From Prorocentrum cordatum (taxonomy: Eukaryota > Sar > Dinophyceae > Prorocentrales > Prorocentraceae), in NCBI GenBank assembly GCA_963575745.1, contig CAUYUJ010022527.1, forward strand, positions 10,001-74,000: DNA of 64,000 nt, written 5' to 3'. The stretch's first letter is position 1. Every line of letters begins with the position of its first letter. Positions 39,226 to 49,100 of the stretch are shown here, piece by piece. Below the pieces are notes generated by a model. It did no database searches. It had not been told where the DNA came from and worked only from the letters and a program-made list of their open reading frames with translations. The position numbers and the translations under genes were made by a program.

Positions 39226-39500
39226 ACGGGAGGCCTCCAAGAATGCATAATCAATTCATACCTCTTGGCGCATTGTTTTTGTCAGTGTCGGCCCCCAGGG
39301 CCTTTCATCGGGGCCCTAGGAGTGGTCAAAAGCATGGTCGGGACGGATCTGGGTCTTCCTTGGGGCAGGGGTCGGCGAAGAGCGGGGGTTGACCAAAGGG
39401 CGGGTCCACGTCCTGGCGGGGCTCCGATACCCCTCCAGATTTCATGGCGCATCCTGTCATTCCAATGCGTCCCCAGCCCCTCTTCTGGGCCGCCCGTGGC
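39226..39500. other. unassigned spacer
   Basis: No gene or shared family recognised. Confidence 0.3.
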
Positions 39501-39506
39501 GAACAA

Positions 39507-39650
39507 AACAATCGGCATAAGCAGACATTTTGTCGGAGGTTCGCGCGGATTTCTGGGATCGGCGCCCGGGCCTCCTGGCGACGCTTCTGGCGCCACCCCT
39601 GGCGTGCTTCGCGCGCCTGGGCAAGGGTCTGCAAGCCCAGATCCACGACC
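39507..39650. mobile_element. foldback family F5, degraded copy
   Basis: The left arm TCGGAGGTTCGCGCGGATTT then CTGGGATCGGCGC is clear. The right arm is reduced to CCCAGATCCACGA. Confidence 0.5.
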
Positions 39651-39854
39651 CCGATTCGGGAAGTGGCCGAATTTCTGTCGGGGGGCGCGCGGGCCGTACG
39701 CCCCCTGCTGGCGGACGGGTGGCCCGTGCTGTTCGGGGACCCGCCCGGATGCTGGGCCACGGCGGGCGCACCTCTGGGGCACCCACGAGCACTCCTCGTC
39801 CACGCGCAGGGGGCGGCATGGGGGGGGAGGGGGGGGAGATCTTTTCAAGAGATG

Positions 39855-39960
39855 CCCGTGCTTCTTGGACGGCGCGGGCCTGTCTTGTTGATGTAAGGCG
39901 TGCGCCCTCTAAGAAGCAGGCTCCTAAGAAGCCCCTCCCCTTCCCCATGCCTCCTTCTCC
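39855..39960 (+). repeat. family R1 copy
   Basis: CTTCTTGGACGGCGCGGGCC, TTGATGTAAGGCGTGCGCCC, TCTAAGAAGCAGGCTCC and TAAGAAGCCCCTCCCC. Confidence 0.65.
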
Positions 39961-40057
39961 GCGTGGCCAAAACCCCCGAGACCCCAATCCGTGCGAATGT
40001 CATCATTTCATACATATATGGAGAGATGGACTTTCTCAAGGGGAGAAACAGGACAGG

Positions 40058-40205
40058 ATACCGATACATTTCGCCCGTTGTCCTCTTTTCCGGCCTCCTG
40101 GGAGGCCCTCGTCGCCACCCTTGGATTGGCATCGAAGTCCTCTTCAGAACGAACCCGGGAGAGGTCAGGGGACTAGCGGTATTGGTACTTTTTGGTTTCC
40201 CCAAT
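40058..40205 (+). mobile_element. foldback family F2 copy
   Basis: Left ATACCGATACATTTCGCC, core CTGGGAGGCCCTCGTCGCC, right GGACTAGCGGTATTGGTACT. The outer ends are inverted (ACCGATAC / GTATTGGT). Confidence 0.7.
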
Positions 40206-40417
40206 GTCTGGAAATTCGCCGTGTCGGCTCGCGGAAAGCCGGGACGACCCACCAGGGTCCGAGTCATGCTTGTAATAGGTGCCACGGAGAGGGGGTGGGA
40301 CGACTTACCGGGGGTTTCTCTATCCGTCCGTCGTGTGTGTGTGCTTTTTGGCCGCCTCCTTCCCCACCGTGCAGTTCGGCGAAGGGCGCTGGTGTTCCGA
40401 ACAAGGACGCTGGCATA

Positions 40418-40574
40418 GCCATACATTTCTCTGAGCTCCGCGCGCATTTCTTGGATTGGCGTTGAGCCCCCCTGGCGGCGCCTCCAGCGCAGCCCCTGGC
40501 GCGCCCTGTGTGCCAGGGAGGGGAGTCCAGCGCCGATCCGAGAAACCCGTGCGAACCCTAGATGAATCATGTTT
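40418..40574. mobile_element. foldback family F5 copy
   Basis: Left GAGCTCCGCGCGCATTTCTT then GGATTGGCGTTGAG. Right, read inverted: TAGGGTTCGCACGGGTTTCT then CGGATCGGCGCTGGACTCCC. Confidence 0.7.
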
Positions 40575-40629
40575 ATAGTGTTTGTTGTTCCTCCATTGTC
40601 GGCAAAGGGCACCCTTTTCATGGCCCATC

Positions 40630-40842
40630 TCGATTCGATCAATCCAATTCGATCGGAATGTTGCCCCGTTCGGTCCGATTCGATTCCGATGCTCTGACGA
40701 TCGATCGTGGTCCGCCCAAGACTTGGATGGCGCAGTTGCGCATCCTGGCGCGGCAGATCAGATCCGACTCCGACCCTGTGCCGATGCAGGCCGATTGGGT
40801 GCACATGCTGATTCGATCCGATTCCCGATTCGATTCTGACTG
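40630..40842. repeat. GATTCGAT-rich tract
   Basis: GATTCGAT, GATCCGA and CGATTC words recur about 14 times, directly before the long-TIR element. No fixed unit. Confidence 0.55.
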
Positions 40843-40845
40843 ATC

Positions 40846-41341
40846 CCCAGACATGCGACGTCCTGATTTTTTCAGGACGGCGTCCCTGGAAGTTCCGACA
40901 CTTTTCCCGGGACCGGTTTTTCGCCCTGAGTCATTTTTGACGGTCCCGAGGCCCGGCGAGGGCCTCCCAGGGCCGAAAATAGCAATCAATTTCCCGTCCT
41001 ACGCGATCATGTCTGGGTCCTGCCCTTTTGCAGCGCAGAGCCCCAGGTCAGACTGGGCCGGGAGCTCGCAGGCCGCGCCCTGGTCCTGAACAAGGGACCG
41101 CTCGTGGCGCAGCGCCTGGCCCCTGGCGCGCGGACGTCGTTCAGCCGCGACACGCTGCCGGTGCTCGGGGAGCAGAACACGGCGTGCATACCCACACATA
41201 ATCGCTATTTTCGGCCCCGGGGGTGCCTCGCCGTGCCTCTGGACCGTCAACAAAACAGTCAGGACGAAAAGCGGTCTCGGGGAAAGGGTCGTGACTTCCA
41301 GGGAAGCCGTCTTGGAAAAATCAGGACGTCGCATGTCTGGG
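40846..41341. mobile_element. 496-bp element with ~145-bp terminal inverted repeats (F7)
   Basis: The left arm (40846-40990) starts CCCAGACATGCGACGTCCTG. The right arm (about 41195-41341) reads the same on the other strand. Shared later blocks are TCCCTGGAAGT, GACGGTCC.GAGGC.CGGCG and GGGCCGAAAATAGC. The ~200-base interior is not repeated and reads as open coding-like sequence (LVLNKGPLVAQRLAPGART). Long arms around unrelated interior sequence resemble Mutator-like or foldback elements. Confidence 0.8.
41000..41190 (+). CDS. coding-like segment inside the long-TIR element
   Basis: Frame 1 is open across 41041-41240: VRLGRELAGRALVLNKGPLV, then AQRLAPGARTSFSRDTLPV and LGEQNTACI. No family is recognised. 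It may be a captured exon fragment, as in Pack-type elements, or chance. Confidence 0.25.
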
Positions 41342-41715
41342 TAAGTGTTGTGTTTGTTAAGAGTTTTTTTGAGGTTCTGAGGGCGAGGAGGTTTTTTTGC
41401 CATGTTCTGTCTGCCGGGGCCGTGCTTGACGGACTTCCTCTCGGCCTACCCAGCTCAGACCCCTTGGCCCAAGATGTCAGCGCCTGTGGCTTTCTCGTAG
41501 GCCCCAAACGGTTTGGTGACCACACCGCGGGGTGAGTGAGTGGGGATTCGGGGCAACCGCATGGTTTTGGGACGCGGGTCGTTCTCCGAGGACGTCTCGC
41601 GCGAGCTGGGCCTCCAGGGTTCCCAAGGCGTGCGGAGACGGACCGCGCGGTGAGATCCTGCAGGATTTCGAGGTCACCGCACGATTTGTTCTAAAACGGT
41701 TTTGGGACCTCCAAA
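41342..41715. other. unassigned spacer
   Basis: No gene recognised. Two loosely similar segments (41530-41590 and 41630-41700) share GAC..CGCG and GTTTTGGGAC words. Confidence 0.3.
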
Positions 41716-41717
41716 TC

Positions 41718-41742
41718 AACACACACACACACACACACACAT
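41718..41742. repeat. CA microsatellite
   Basis: (CA)n, about 24 bases, ending next to an F5 element. Confidence 0.9.
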
Positions 41743-41749
41743 ATTTTTA

Positions 41750-41895
41750 GAGGTCCGCTCGGACTTTCGCATCGGCGCGGGGTTCCCTCCCCCCCTCCGT
41801 GGCGCGCGGAGCGCGCCAGGGGCGATGCCCGGGGCGCCCCCAGGGGGGCCCCCAGCGCCGATCCAGGAAGCCTGCGCGGCGCTCCGAAAGTTTCT
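41750..41895. mobile_element. foldback family F5 copy
   Basis: Left AGGTCCGCTCGGACTTTCGC then ATCGGCGCGGGG. Right, read inverted: ACTTTCGGAGCGCCGCGCAG then GCTTCCTGGATCGGCGCTGG. The interior has GCGCGCGGAGCGCGCC. Confidence 0.7.
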
Positions 41896-43260
41896 GCTCT
41901 CATGCCCTGCTTCGTTCCTCTAACCTGCCCTTGCGGCCGCCCTCTGGTGCTCCGCCACCCCTCTTGCTTGCGGGGCAACCGGGGCAACCCGCAGCGCCGC
42001 ATCCCGGGTTTGCTCCACGCGCGAGCGGATCGCCTCTGCCGCGCCGCGACGAAGAACTGGTTTCGCTCCTCTAGAGGTGCGCGGGCGGAGCCTGGCCGCC
42101 CTCCGGACCCTCTCGAGGAGCCTCGGGACGTGTCTTGGCCCAGTGTGTGCGGCGTAAGAATACGGGGTCGACTGCGCCGACATTGGCGCGTAAGCTGCTC
42201 GCGCAAGGTCCCGCGTAGGCGCCCTCGTCTCCAATGTAGCATGCCGCGCTGGGTGCCCGCGCAAGTGGCCGCGCAAGGTCGCTGTGCCAGCTTGCGCAAG
42301 ACCAGTTTGTTGTGCTCATCGCTCGCGTGTGATTGTCGGGTCCGCCGGCAGCACGCGGCCCGTGCCAGCTCTCGCGGCACCGCCCGCGTCATGGTGCGGG
42401 GCTTTGGTGGTCAAACGTGTTGGCTTCAGGAGTCGGAGGAGAGCCAGTTGAGACAACGGCGCCTCTCCCGCTCGGCCCGAGGAGGAGGAGGAGGAGGGAG
42501 TGAGGGAGGGAGGGAGGGAGGGAGGAGGAGGAGGCGGAGGATTTTCCGAGGCGGATCCAGCCTTTGGCGATGAAAGCCTTCCATGAGGCCCCCAACAAAA
42601 GCGAGTAACGCTTGTGAAGTCCGCCGTGGTCTCGAGTGGCCCTCCTTTGGGCTTCGGTGGGCAGACGTACGGGGGGGGGCTCCAGCGGAATCGTGCCGCG
42701 CCAGCGGGAGATCGCACAGCCGCCTCAGCTTTTTCACGGGTTGGGCGGCTTCGGGCGGCGACGCCGCGAAACCTCTTTGAAAATTGGCACCCGCGTGTCC
42801 TTCGATGGCTCCCCGGACGTCGCGTTCGTTTGGCTTCGGTGGACCAAGATACGTTTGGCTCTCACAATCGGCGGCGCGGCCAGGGGGGGGGAAGACAGAG
42901 TGGGCGGGCGTTCTCTGAAGGCTCAGAGGGGGTCCTCCTCCTCCTCCTCCTCGTCCTCCTCCTCCTCCTCCTCCTCCTCGTCGTCCTCCTCCTCCTCCTT
43001 TCCAAGGCTTCTCCACAAACAGAGTCGGCTCCTCGTGAGGCGCGAGGGCTTCTGGGAAGCCCCGCCACCATCTGGGCCAGGCCTGCCCCCTCAACCTCCC
43101 CCCTGGACTCGCTGTCTTGACACACTTCGGGTTAGGCTCGCGAGCGTGAGGCGTTCAACAAAGTATGTACGGTTGGTCAGCGCCGTGCCGACTTAGCGGC
43201 GACCCCGGCATTGGCGTGCAAGGTTGAACGCCGCCAGTGGCCCAGAATCAGCATGCATCG
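41896..43260. other. gene-free stretch with GGA and TCC microsatellites
   Basis: 42478-42545 is (GAG)n with GGGA repeats, and 42928-43002 is (TCC)n with CGT variants. TTTGGGCTTCGGTGGGCAGA (42645) and GTTTGGCTTCGGTGGACCAA (42830) are a diverged direct repeat. No gene recognised. Confidence 0.45.
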
Positions 43261-43263
43261 AGC

Positions 43264-43320
43264 GTTGTCGGGCAGGCGGCAAATGGGGGTCACCCACCTT
43301 TGCCACCTGCCCGACGAATG
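43264..43320. repeat. hairpin, ~22-bp arms
   Basis: GTCGGGCAGGCGGCAAATGG pairs with the complement of CCTTTGCCACCTGCCCGAC across a short loop (GGGTCACCCA). Confidence 0.75.
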
Positions 43321-43547
43321 TCTTGCGCGATCGGGGAGCCGCCGATTTTTCCAGGTGGAGCGATCCACACCCGGCGCCACCCCAACAAGGATACTCGCCC
43401 CCTGCAGGGGCGACGTGCGCGTCCCGAGACCGCTTATGGTATGAACTCCGTGGCGGGCGCTTTCTGGTCATACTTTTCGGGAAACGGTCTGCTTCAGGAC
43501 AGACGCACTGAGTGTTCGGCTCGGACGCACGCCTCCAAGGGGGACAC

Positions 43548-43700
43548 ATAAGGTACCGCTACCGCTGCCCTGTCCTCGTGTTTGCCCTCTTGGGCCTCCT
43601 GGGAGGCTCTTGTCGCCACAGCTGGATTCGCCTCGAGATTCTGGTCAGAACGCGCCCAGGGAGGTCTGGGGAGTAGCAGTATCACCTCCCCTTCGCTTCC
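43548..43700 (+). mobile_element. foldback family F2 copy
   Basis: GGTACCGCTACCGCTGCCC at the left, CTCCTGGGAGGCTCTTGTCG in the core, GGGGAGTAGCAGTATCACC at the right. Confidence 0.7.
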
Positions 43701-44296
43701 CCTGAAAAGTTCGCCGCTTTTCCGAGTCGTGCCTTGGGATCTTGAGGATCTCCTACGGTAGAGGAACACAATTACAGAACATTCCCCCTCCCCCAAAAAC
43801 TCAAAGTTGGCACGCGCGGGGGAGACTGCCGTCGAAGTGCAACTCATCAGACCCACCACCATCTCTGAACATGAGGCGTTGACATATGAATGTGGCATGA
43901 GTGCTCGCTGTTTTTTTCGAGGTCTATGTGTCCTTCTGCGCGGGCCGAACGAAAGGGGGCGATAGGGAAATGGGGGGTTACGAAATCTGCTGCATGCAGC
44001 TGGTTTCGGCCCCGCCGCCGGGCCCATTCCTCGATCCATGGGCGCCTCCCGGCCTCGGGAGGCGCGCTGGGAAAATCAGCTGCGTGAGCTGATTCTCTAC
44101 CCTGCCATTTACTATCCTCCCCTTTCTCCGAGCACAGCGTCCGACTACCACCACCAAGATCGAGAATCATCTACGATGCGGTCTGGTGCAGTTTCGCTTT
44201 GGTGAACAGCCCGCAGTCCCCCTCCCGCCGCCAACGGCAAACGGGCTGCCCCCCCCCTCTCTTAAGGACCGAAACAGAATTCACCAAAGCACGCGC
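43701..44296. other. gene-free stretch
   Basis: Contains a small AATCAGCT-GCGTG-AGCTGATT hairpin at 44076-44096. No gene recognised. Confidence 0.35.
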
Positions 44297-44353
44297 GGTG
44301 GTGGTGTATAAAATTCTGGTTACCAAGAAGAGCGATGTTTATACACCACCACC
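44297..44353. repeat. perfect hairpin GGTGGTGGTGTATAAA
   Basis: A 16-bp arm at 44297-44312 pairs perfectly with 44338-44353 (TTTATACACCACCACC); the loop is 25 bases. Related GGTGGCGGTGTATAAC occurs at 44499, and CCACCACCAAGA occurs at 44147 and again just after the right arm. Confidence 0.8.
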
Positions 44354-45664
44354 AAGAATTGCTGTTTCTGCTCCAGGAACTCCCCATGTCACGGCGCCTG
44401 CGAGCTGCGCCGCGCTCCTTTTCGCCGTGGCGTCGCAGCGTCGTCTGGCATGACCCTGCCCCTAACCCTTTGTTGCGGTAAATCACTGTTCTCGGCGGTG
44501 GCGGTGTATAACAATTGGCCTCGCACTTTCCTTCCCCCCGCGGTGTCAGCAGCCAGCGCTGATGCCGTCGGGGCGCGAGCCCGCCGCACGCCGGGTTTCC
44601 CGGGGAAGCCCGCAGAGGGGCGCCCAGACAAGCTCGCGCGCCCCGCGCGGCTCGGCCTGGGCCGGCGCGGCGGCCCTCCTCCGGGGTCGAGTCGGGCGTG
44701 CCCTGCTGCAGTCAGTCGATCGCAAGCATGGATCAGGGGGGGCGTGGATTGGCGACGGGTCCCGTTTCCATGGGGAAATCGCGGACTTCTGTTGGGAGCG
44801 ATAGTCAGGCGATCGCAAGCATGGATCAGGGGGGGCGTGGATTGGCGATGGGTCCCGTTTCCATGGAAATCGCGAGGGAGCGATAGTCAGGCGATCGCAA
44901 GCATGGATCAGTGGGGGCGTGGATTGGCGACGGGTCCCGTTTCCATGGGACATCGCTGATTTCTGTTGGGAGCGATCGTCGGTCGATCGCAAGCATGGAT
45001 CAGGGGGGCGTGGATTGGCGACGGGTCCCGTTTCCATGGGGAAATCGCGGACTTCTGTTGGGAGCGATAGTCAGGCGATCGCAAGCATGGATCAGGGGGG
45101 GCGTGGATTGGCGATGGGTCCCGTTTCCATGGAAATCGCGAGGGAGCGATAGTCAGGCGATCGCAAGCATGGATCAGGGGGGGCGTGGATTGGCGACGGG
45201 TCCCGTTTCCATGGGACATCGCTGATTTCTGTTGGGAGCGATCGTCGGTCGATCGCAAGCATGGATCAGGGGGGCGTGGATTGGCGACGGGTCCCGTTTC
45301 CATGGGGAAATCGCGGACTTCTGTTTCTGGGAGCGATAGTCAGGCGATCGCAAGCATGGATCAGGGGGGGCGTGGATTGGCGATGGGTCATGGCGCGAGG
45401 GAGCGATAGTCAGGCGATCGCAAGCATGGATCAGGGGGGGCGTGGATTGGCGACGGGTCCCGTTTCCATGGGACATCGCTGATTTCTGTTGGGAGCGATC
45501 GTCAGTCGATCGCAAGCATGGATCAGGGGGGCGTGGATTGGCGACGGGTCCCGTTTCCATGGGGAAATCGCGGACTTCTGCTGGGAGCGATAGTCAGGCG
45601 ATCGCAAGCATGGATCAGGGGGGGCGTGGATTGGCGATGGGTCCCGTTTCCATGGAAATCGCGA

Positions 45665-46150
45665 GGGAGCGATAGTCAGAGAGCATCGCCACAATGATCA
45701 GGGGGGCGTGATTGGCAGACGGGTCAACCGTTATCCATAGGACATCGCTGATTTCTTGTTAAGGCAGCGATCGTCAGTCGATCGCAAAGCAAGGGTCAGG
45801 GGGGCGTGATTGGACGAACGGTCCGTATATCATGGGGAATCGGCGGACAGTCTGTTGGAGCGATAGTCTGGGAGCGATCATCAAGCATGATCATGGGCGG
45901 GATTCTGGCGGCGAGATCCCGTTCCATGAAATAATACCTAACGACCACCCTGCGAATCGCATTCATGATCACAGGGGGTGCGTGGATTCCCCCCGGTACC
46001 CTTTTTGTCACATGGGAATTCGACGGAAATCCTGTTGGAGCGATCGTCATCCGTTCGCAAGCAATGATCAGGGAGGTCGTGATGTGGCGACGGTCCCAGT
46101 TTCCATGGGAAATCCTGATTCTGTAGGGAAGCGAAGTCAGAAGATAGAGC
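45665..46150. repeat. indel-rich stretch of the satellite
   Basis: Units here carry many scattered 1-3 base insertions and deletions (for example GGCAGACGGGTCAACCGTTA at 45713) unlike the substitution-only variation elsewhere. A milder case lies at 46420-46620. Confidence 0.7.
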
Positions 46151-49100
46151 GATCGCAAGCATGGATCAGGGGGGGCGTGGATTGGCGATGGGTACCGTTT
46201 CCATGGGAAATCGCGAGGGAGCGATAGTCAGGCGATCGCAAGCATGGATCAGGGGGGGCGTGGATTGGCGACGGGTCCCGTTTCCATTGGGAATCGCGGA
46301 AATCTGTTGGGATCGATCGTCAGGCGATCGCAAGCATGGATCAGGGGGGCGTGGATTGGCGACGGGTCCCGTTTCCATGGGGAAATCGCGGATTTCTGTT
46401 GGGAGCGATAGTCAGGCCGATTCGCAAGAATGCGATCAGGGGGGGCGTGGATGCGATGGGTCCCATTGAGGTGCAGCGGATGCCAGCGATAGTCAGGCGA
46501 ATTGAAGATGGATCAGGGGGGCGTGATTGGCGACGGTTCCCGTTTCCTTGGGAATCGCGGAAATCTGTTGGGCAGGCGATCGTCAGGCGATCGCAAGCAT
46601 GGATCAGGGGGGCGTGGATGGCGACGGGACCCGTTTCCAGGGGGAATCGCTGATTTCCTGTTGGGAGCGATAGTCAGGCGATCGCAAGCATGGAGCGGGG
46701 GGGGGCGTGGATTGGCGACGGGTCCCGTTTCCATGGAAATCGCGGATTTCTGTTGGTAGCGAGACAGTCAGGCGATCGCACAAAGCATGGATTCGGGGGG
46801 GCGTGGATTGGCGGACGGGTCCCGTTTCCATTGGGAATCGCGGAAATCTGTTGGGAGCGATCGTCATGCGATCGCAAGCATGGATCAGGGGGGCGTGGAT
46901 TGGCGACGGGTCCCGTTTCCAAGGGAAATCGCGGATTTCTGTTGGGAGCGATAGTCAGGCGATCGCAAGCATGGATCAGGGGGGCGTGGATTGGCGACGG
47001 GTCCCGTTTCCATGGGACATCGCGGAAATCTGTTGGTAGCGACAGTCAGTCGATCGCAAGCATGGATCAGGGGGGCGTGGATTGGCGACGGGTCCCGTTT
47101 CCATGGGGAATCGCGGATTTTTGTTGGAAGCGATAGTCAGGCGATCGCAAGCATGGATCAGGGGGGCGTGGATTGGCGATGGGTCCCGTTTCCATGGAAA
47201 ATCGCTGATTTCTGTTGGGAGCGATAGTCCAGGCGATCGCAGCATGGATCAGACCAGTCTGGAATTGGCGACGGGTCCCGTTTCCATGGACATCGCTGAT
47301 TTTTCTGGGAGCGACAGTCAGGGCGATCGCAAGCATGGATCGGGGGGGGGGCGTGGATTGGCGACGGGTCCCGTTTCCAGGGGAAATCGCGGATTTCTGT
47401 TGGTAGCGATAGTCATGCGATCGCAAGCATGGATCAGGGGGGCTTGGATTGGCGACGGGTCCCGTTTCCATGGGAAATCGCTGATTTCTTTTGGAAGCGA
47501 TCGTCAGGCGATCGCAAGCATGGATCAGGGGGGCGTGGATTGGCGACGGGTCCAGTTTCCATGGGACATCGCGGATTTTTGTTGGTAGCGACAGTCAGGC
47601 GATCGCAAGCATGGATCGGGGGGGGGGGCGTGGATTGGCGACGGGTCCCGTTTCCATTGGAAATCGCGGATTTCTGTTGGTAGCGATCGTCAGGCGACCG
47701 CAAGCATGGATCAGGGGTGCGTGGATTGGCGACGGGTCACGTTTCCATAGGAAATCGCTGATTTCTTTTGGAAGCGATAGTCGGGCGATCGCAAGCATGG
47801 ATCAGGGGGGCGTGGATTGGCAACGGGTCTCGTTTCCATGGGAAATCGCGGATTTCTGTTGGGAGCGATAGTCAGGCGATCGCAAGCATGGATCAGGGGG
47901 GCGTGGATTGGCGACGGGTCTCGTTTCCATGGGAAATCGCGGGTTTCTGTTGGTAGCGACAGTCAGGCGATCGCAAGCATGGATCGGGGGGGCGTGGATT
48001 GGCGACGGGTCCCGTTTCCACAGGAAATCGCGGATTTCTTCTGAAAGCGATAGTCAGGCGATCGCAGGCATGGTTAGGGTGGCGTGGATTAGCGACGGGT
48101 CCCTTTTCCATGGGAAATCTCTGATTTCTTTGGGGGCGATAGTCAGGCGATCGCAAGCATGGATCAGGGGGGCGTGGATTAGCGACGGGTCCTGTTTCCA
48201 TGGGAAATCGCGGATTTCTTTTGGAAGCGATAGTCAGGCGATCGCACGCATGGATCAGGGGTGCGTGGATTGGCGACGGGTCTCGTTTCCATGGGGAATC
48301 GCTGATTTCTGTTGGGAGCGATAGTCAGGCGATCGCAAGCATGGATCAGGGGGGCGTGGATTAGCGACGGGTCCCGTTTCCATGGGGAATCGCGGATTTC
48401 TTTTGGAAGCGATAGCCAGGCGATCGCAATCATGGATCAGGGGGGCGTGGATTAGCGACGGGTCACGTTTCCATGGGAAATCGTTGAGTTCTTTTGGGGC
48501 GATAGTCAGGCGATCGCAAGCATGGATCAGGGGGGCGTGGATTAGCGACGGGTCCCGTTTCCATGGGAAATCGCTGATTTCTTTTGGAAGCGATCGTCAG
48601 GCGATCGCAAACATGGATCAGGGGGGCGTGGCTTTGCGACGGGTCCCGTTTCCGTGGGGAATCGCGGATTTCTGTTGGTAGCGATAGTCATGCGATCGCA
48701 AGCATGGATCAGGGGGGCGTGGATTAGCGACGGGTCCCGTTTCCATTGGAAATCGCGGATTTCTTCTGGAAGCGATCGTCAGGCGATCGCAAGCATGGGT
48801 CAGAGGGGCGTGGATTAGCGACGGGTCCCGTTTCCATGGAAATCGCGGATTTTTTTCGAAAGCGATAGTCAGGCGATCGCAAGCATGGATCAGGGGGGCG
48901 TGGATTAGCGACGGGTCCCGTTTCCACAGGAAATCGCGGATTTCATTTGGAAGTGATAGTCAGGCGATCGCAGGCATGGATCAGGGGGGCGTGGATTAGC
49001 GACGGGTCCCGTTTCCATGGAAAATCGCTGATTTCTTTTGGAAGCGGTAGTCAGGCGATCGCAAGCATGGATCAGGGGGGCGTGGATTGGCGATTGGTCC

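Noticed and set aside
39097-39891. 264-codon + ORF
   Set aside because: It spans the right end of F6, an F5 copy and spacer, with competing frames on both strands.
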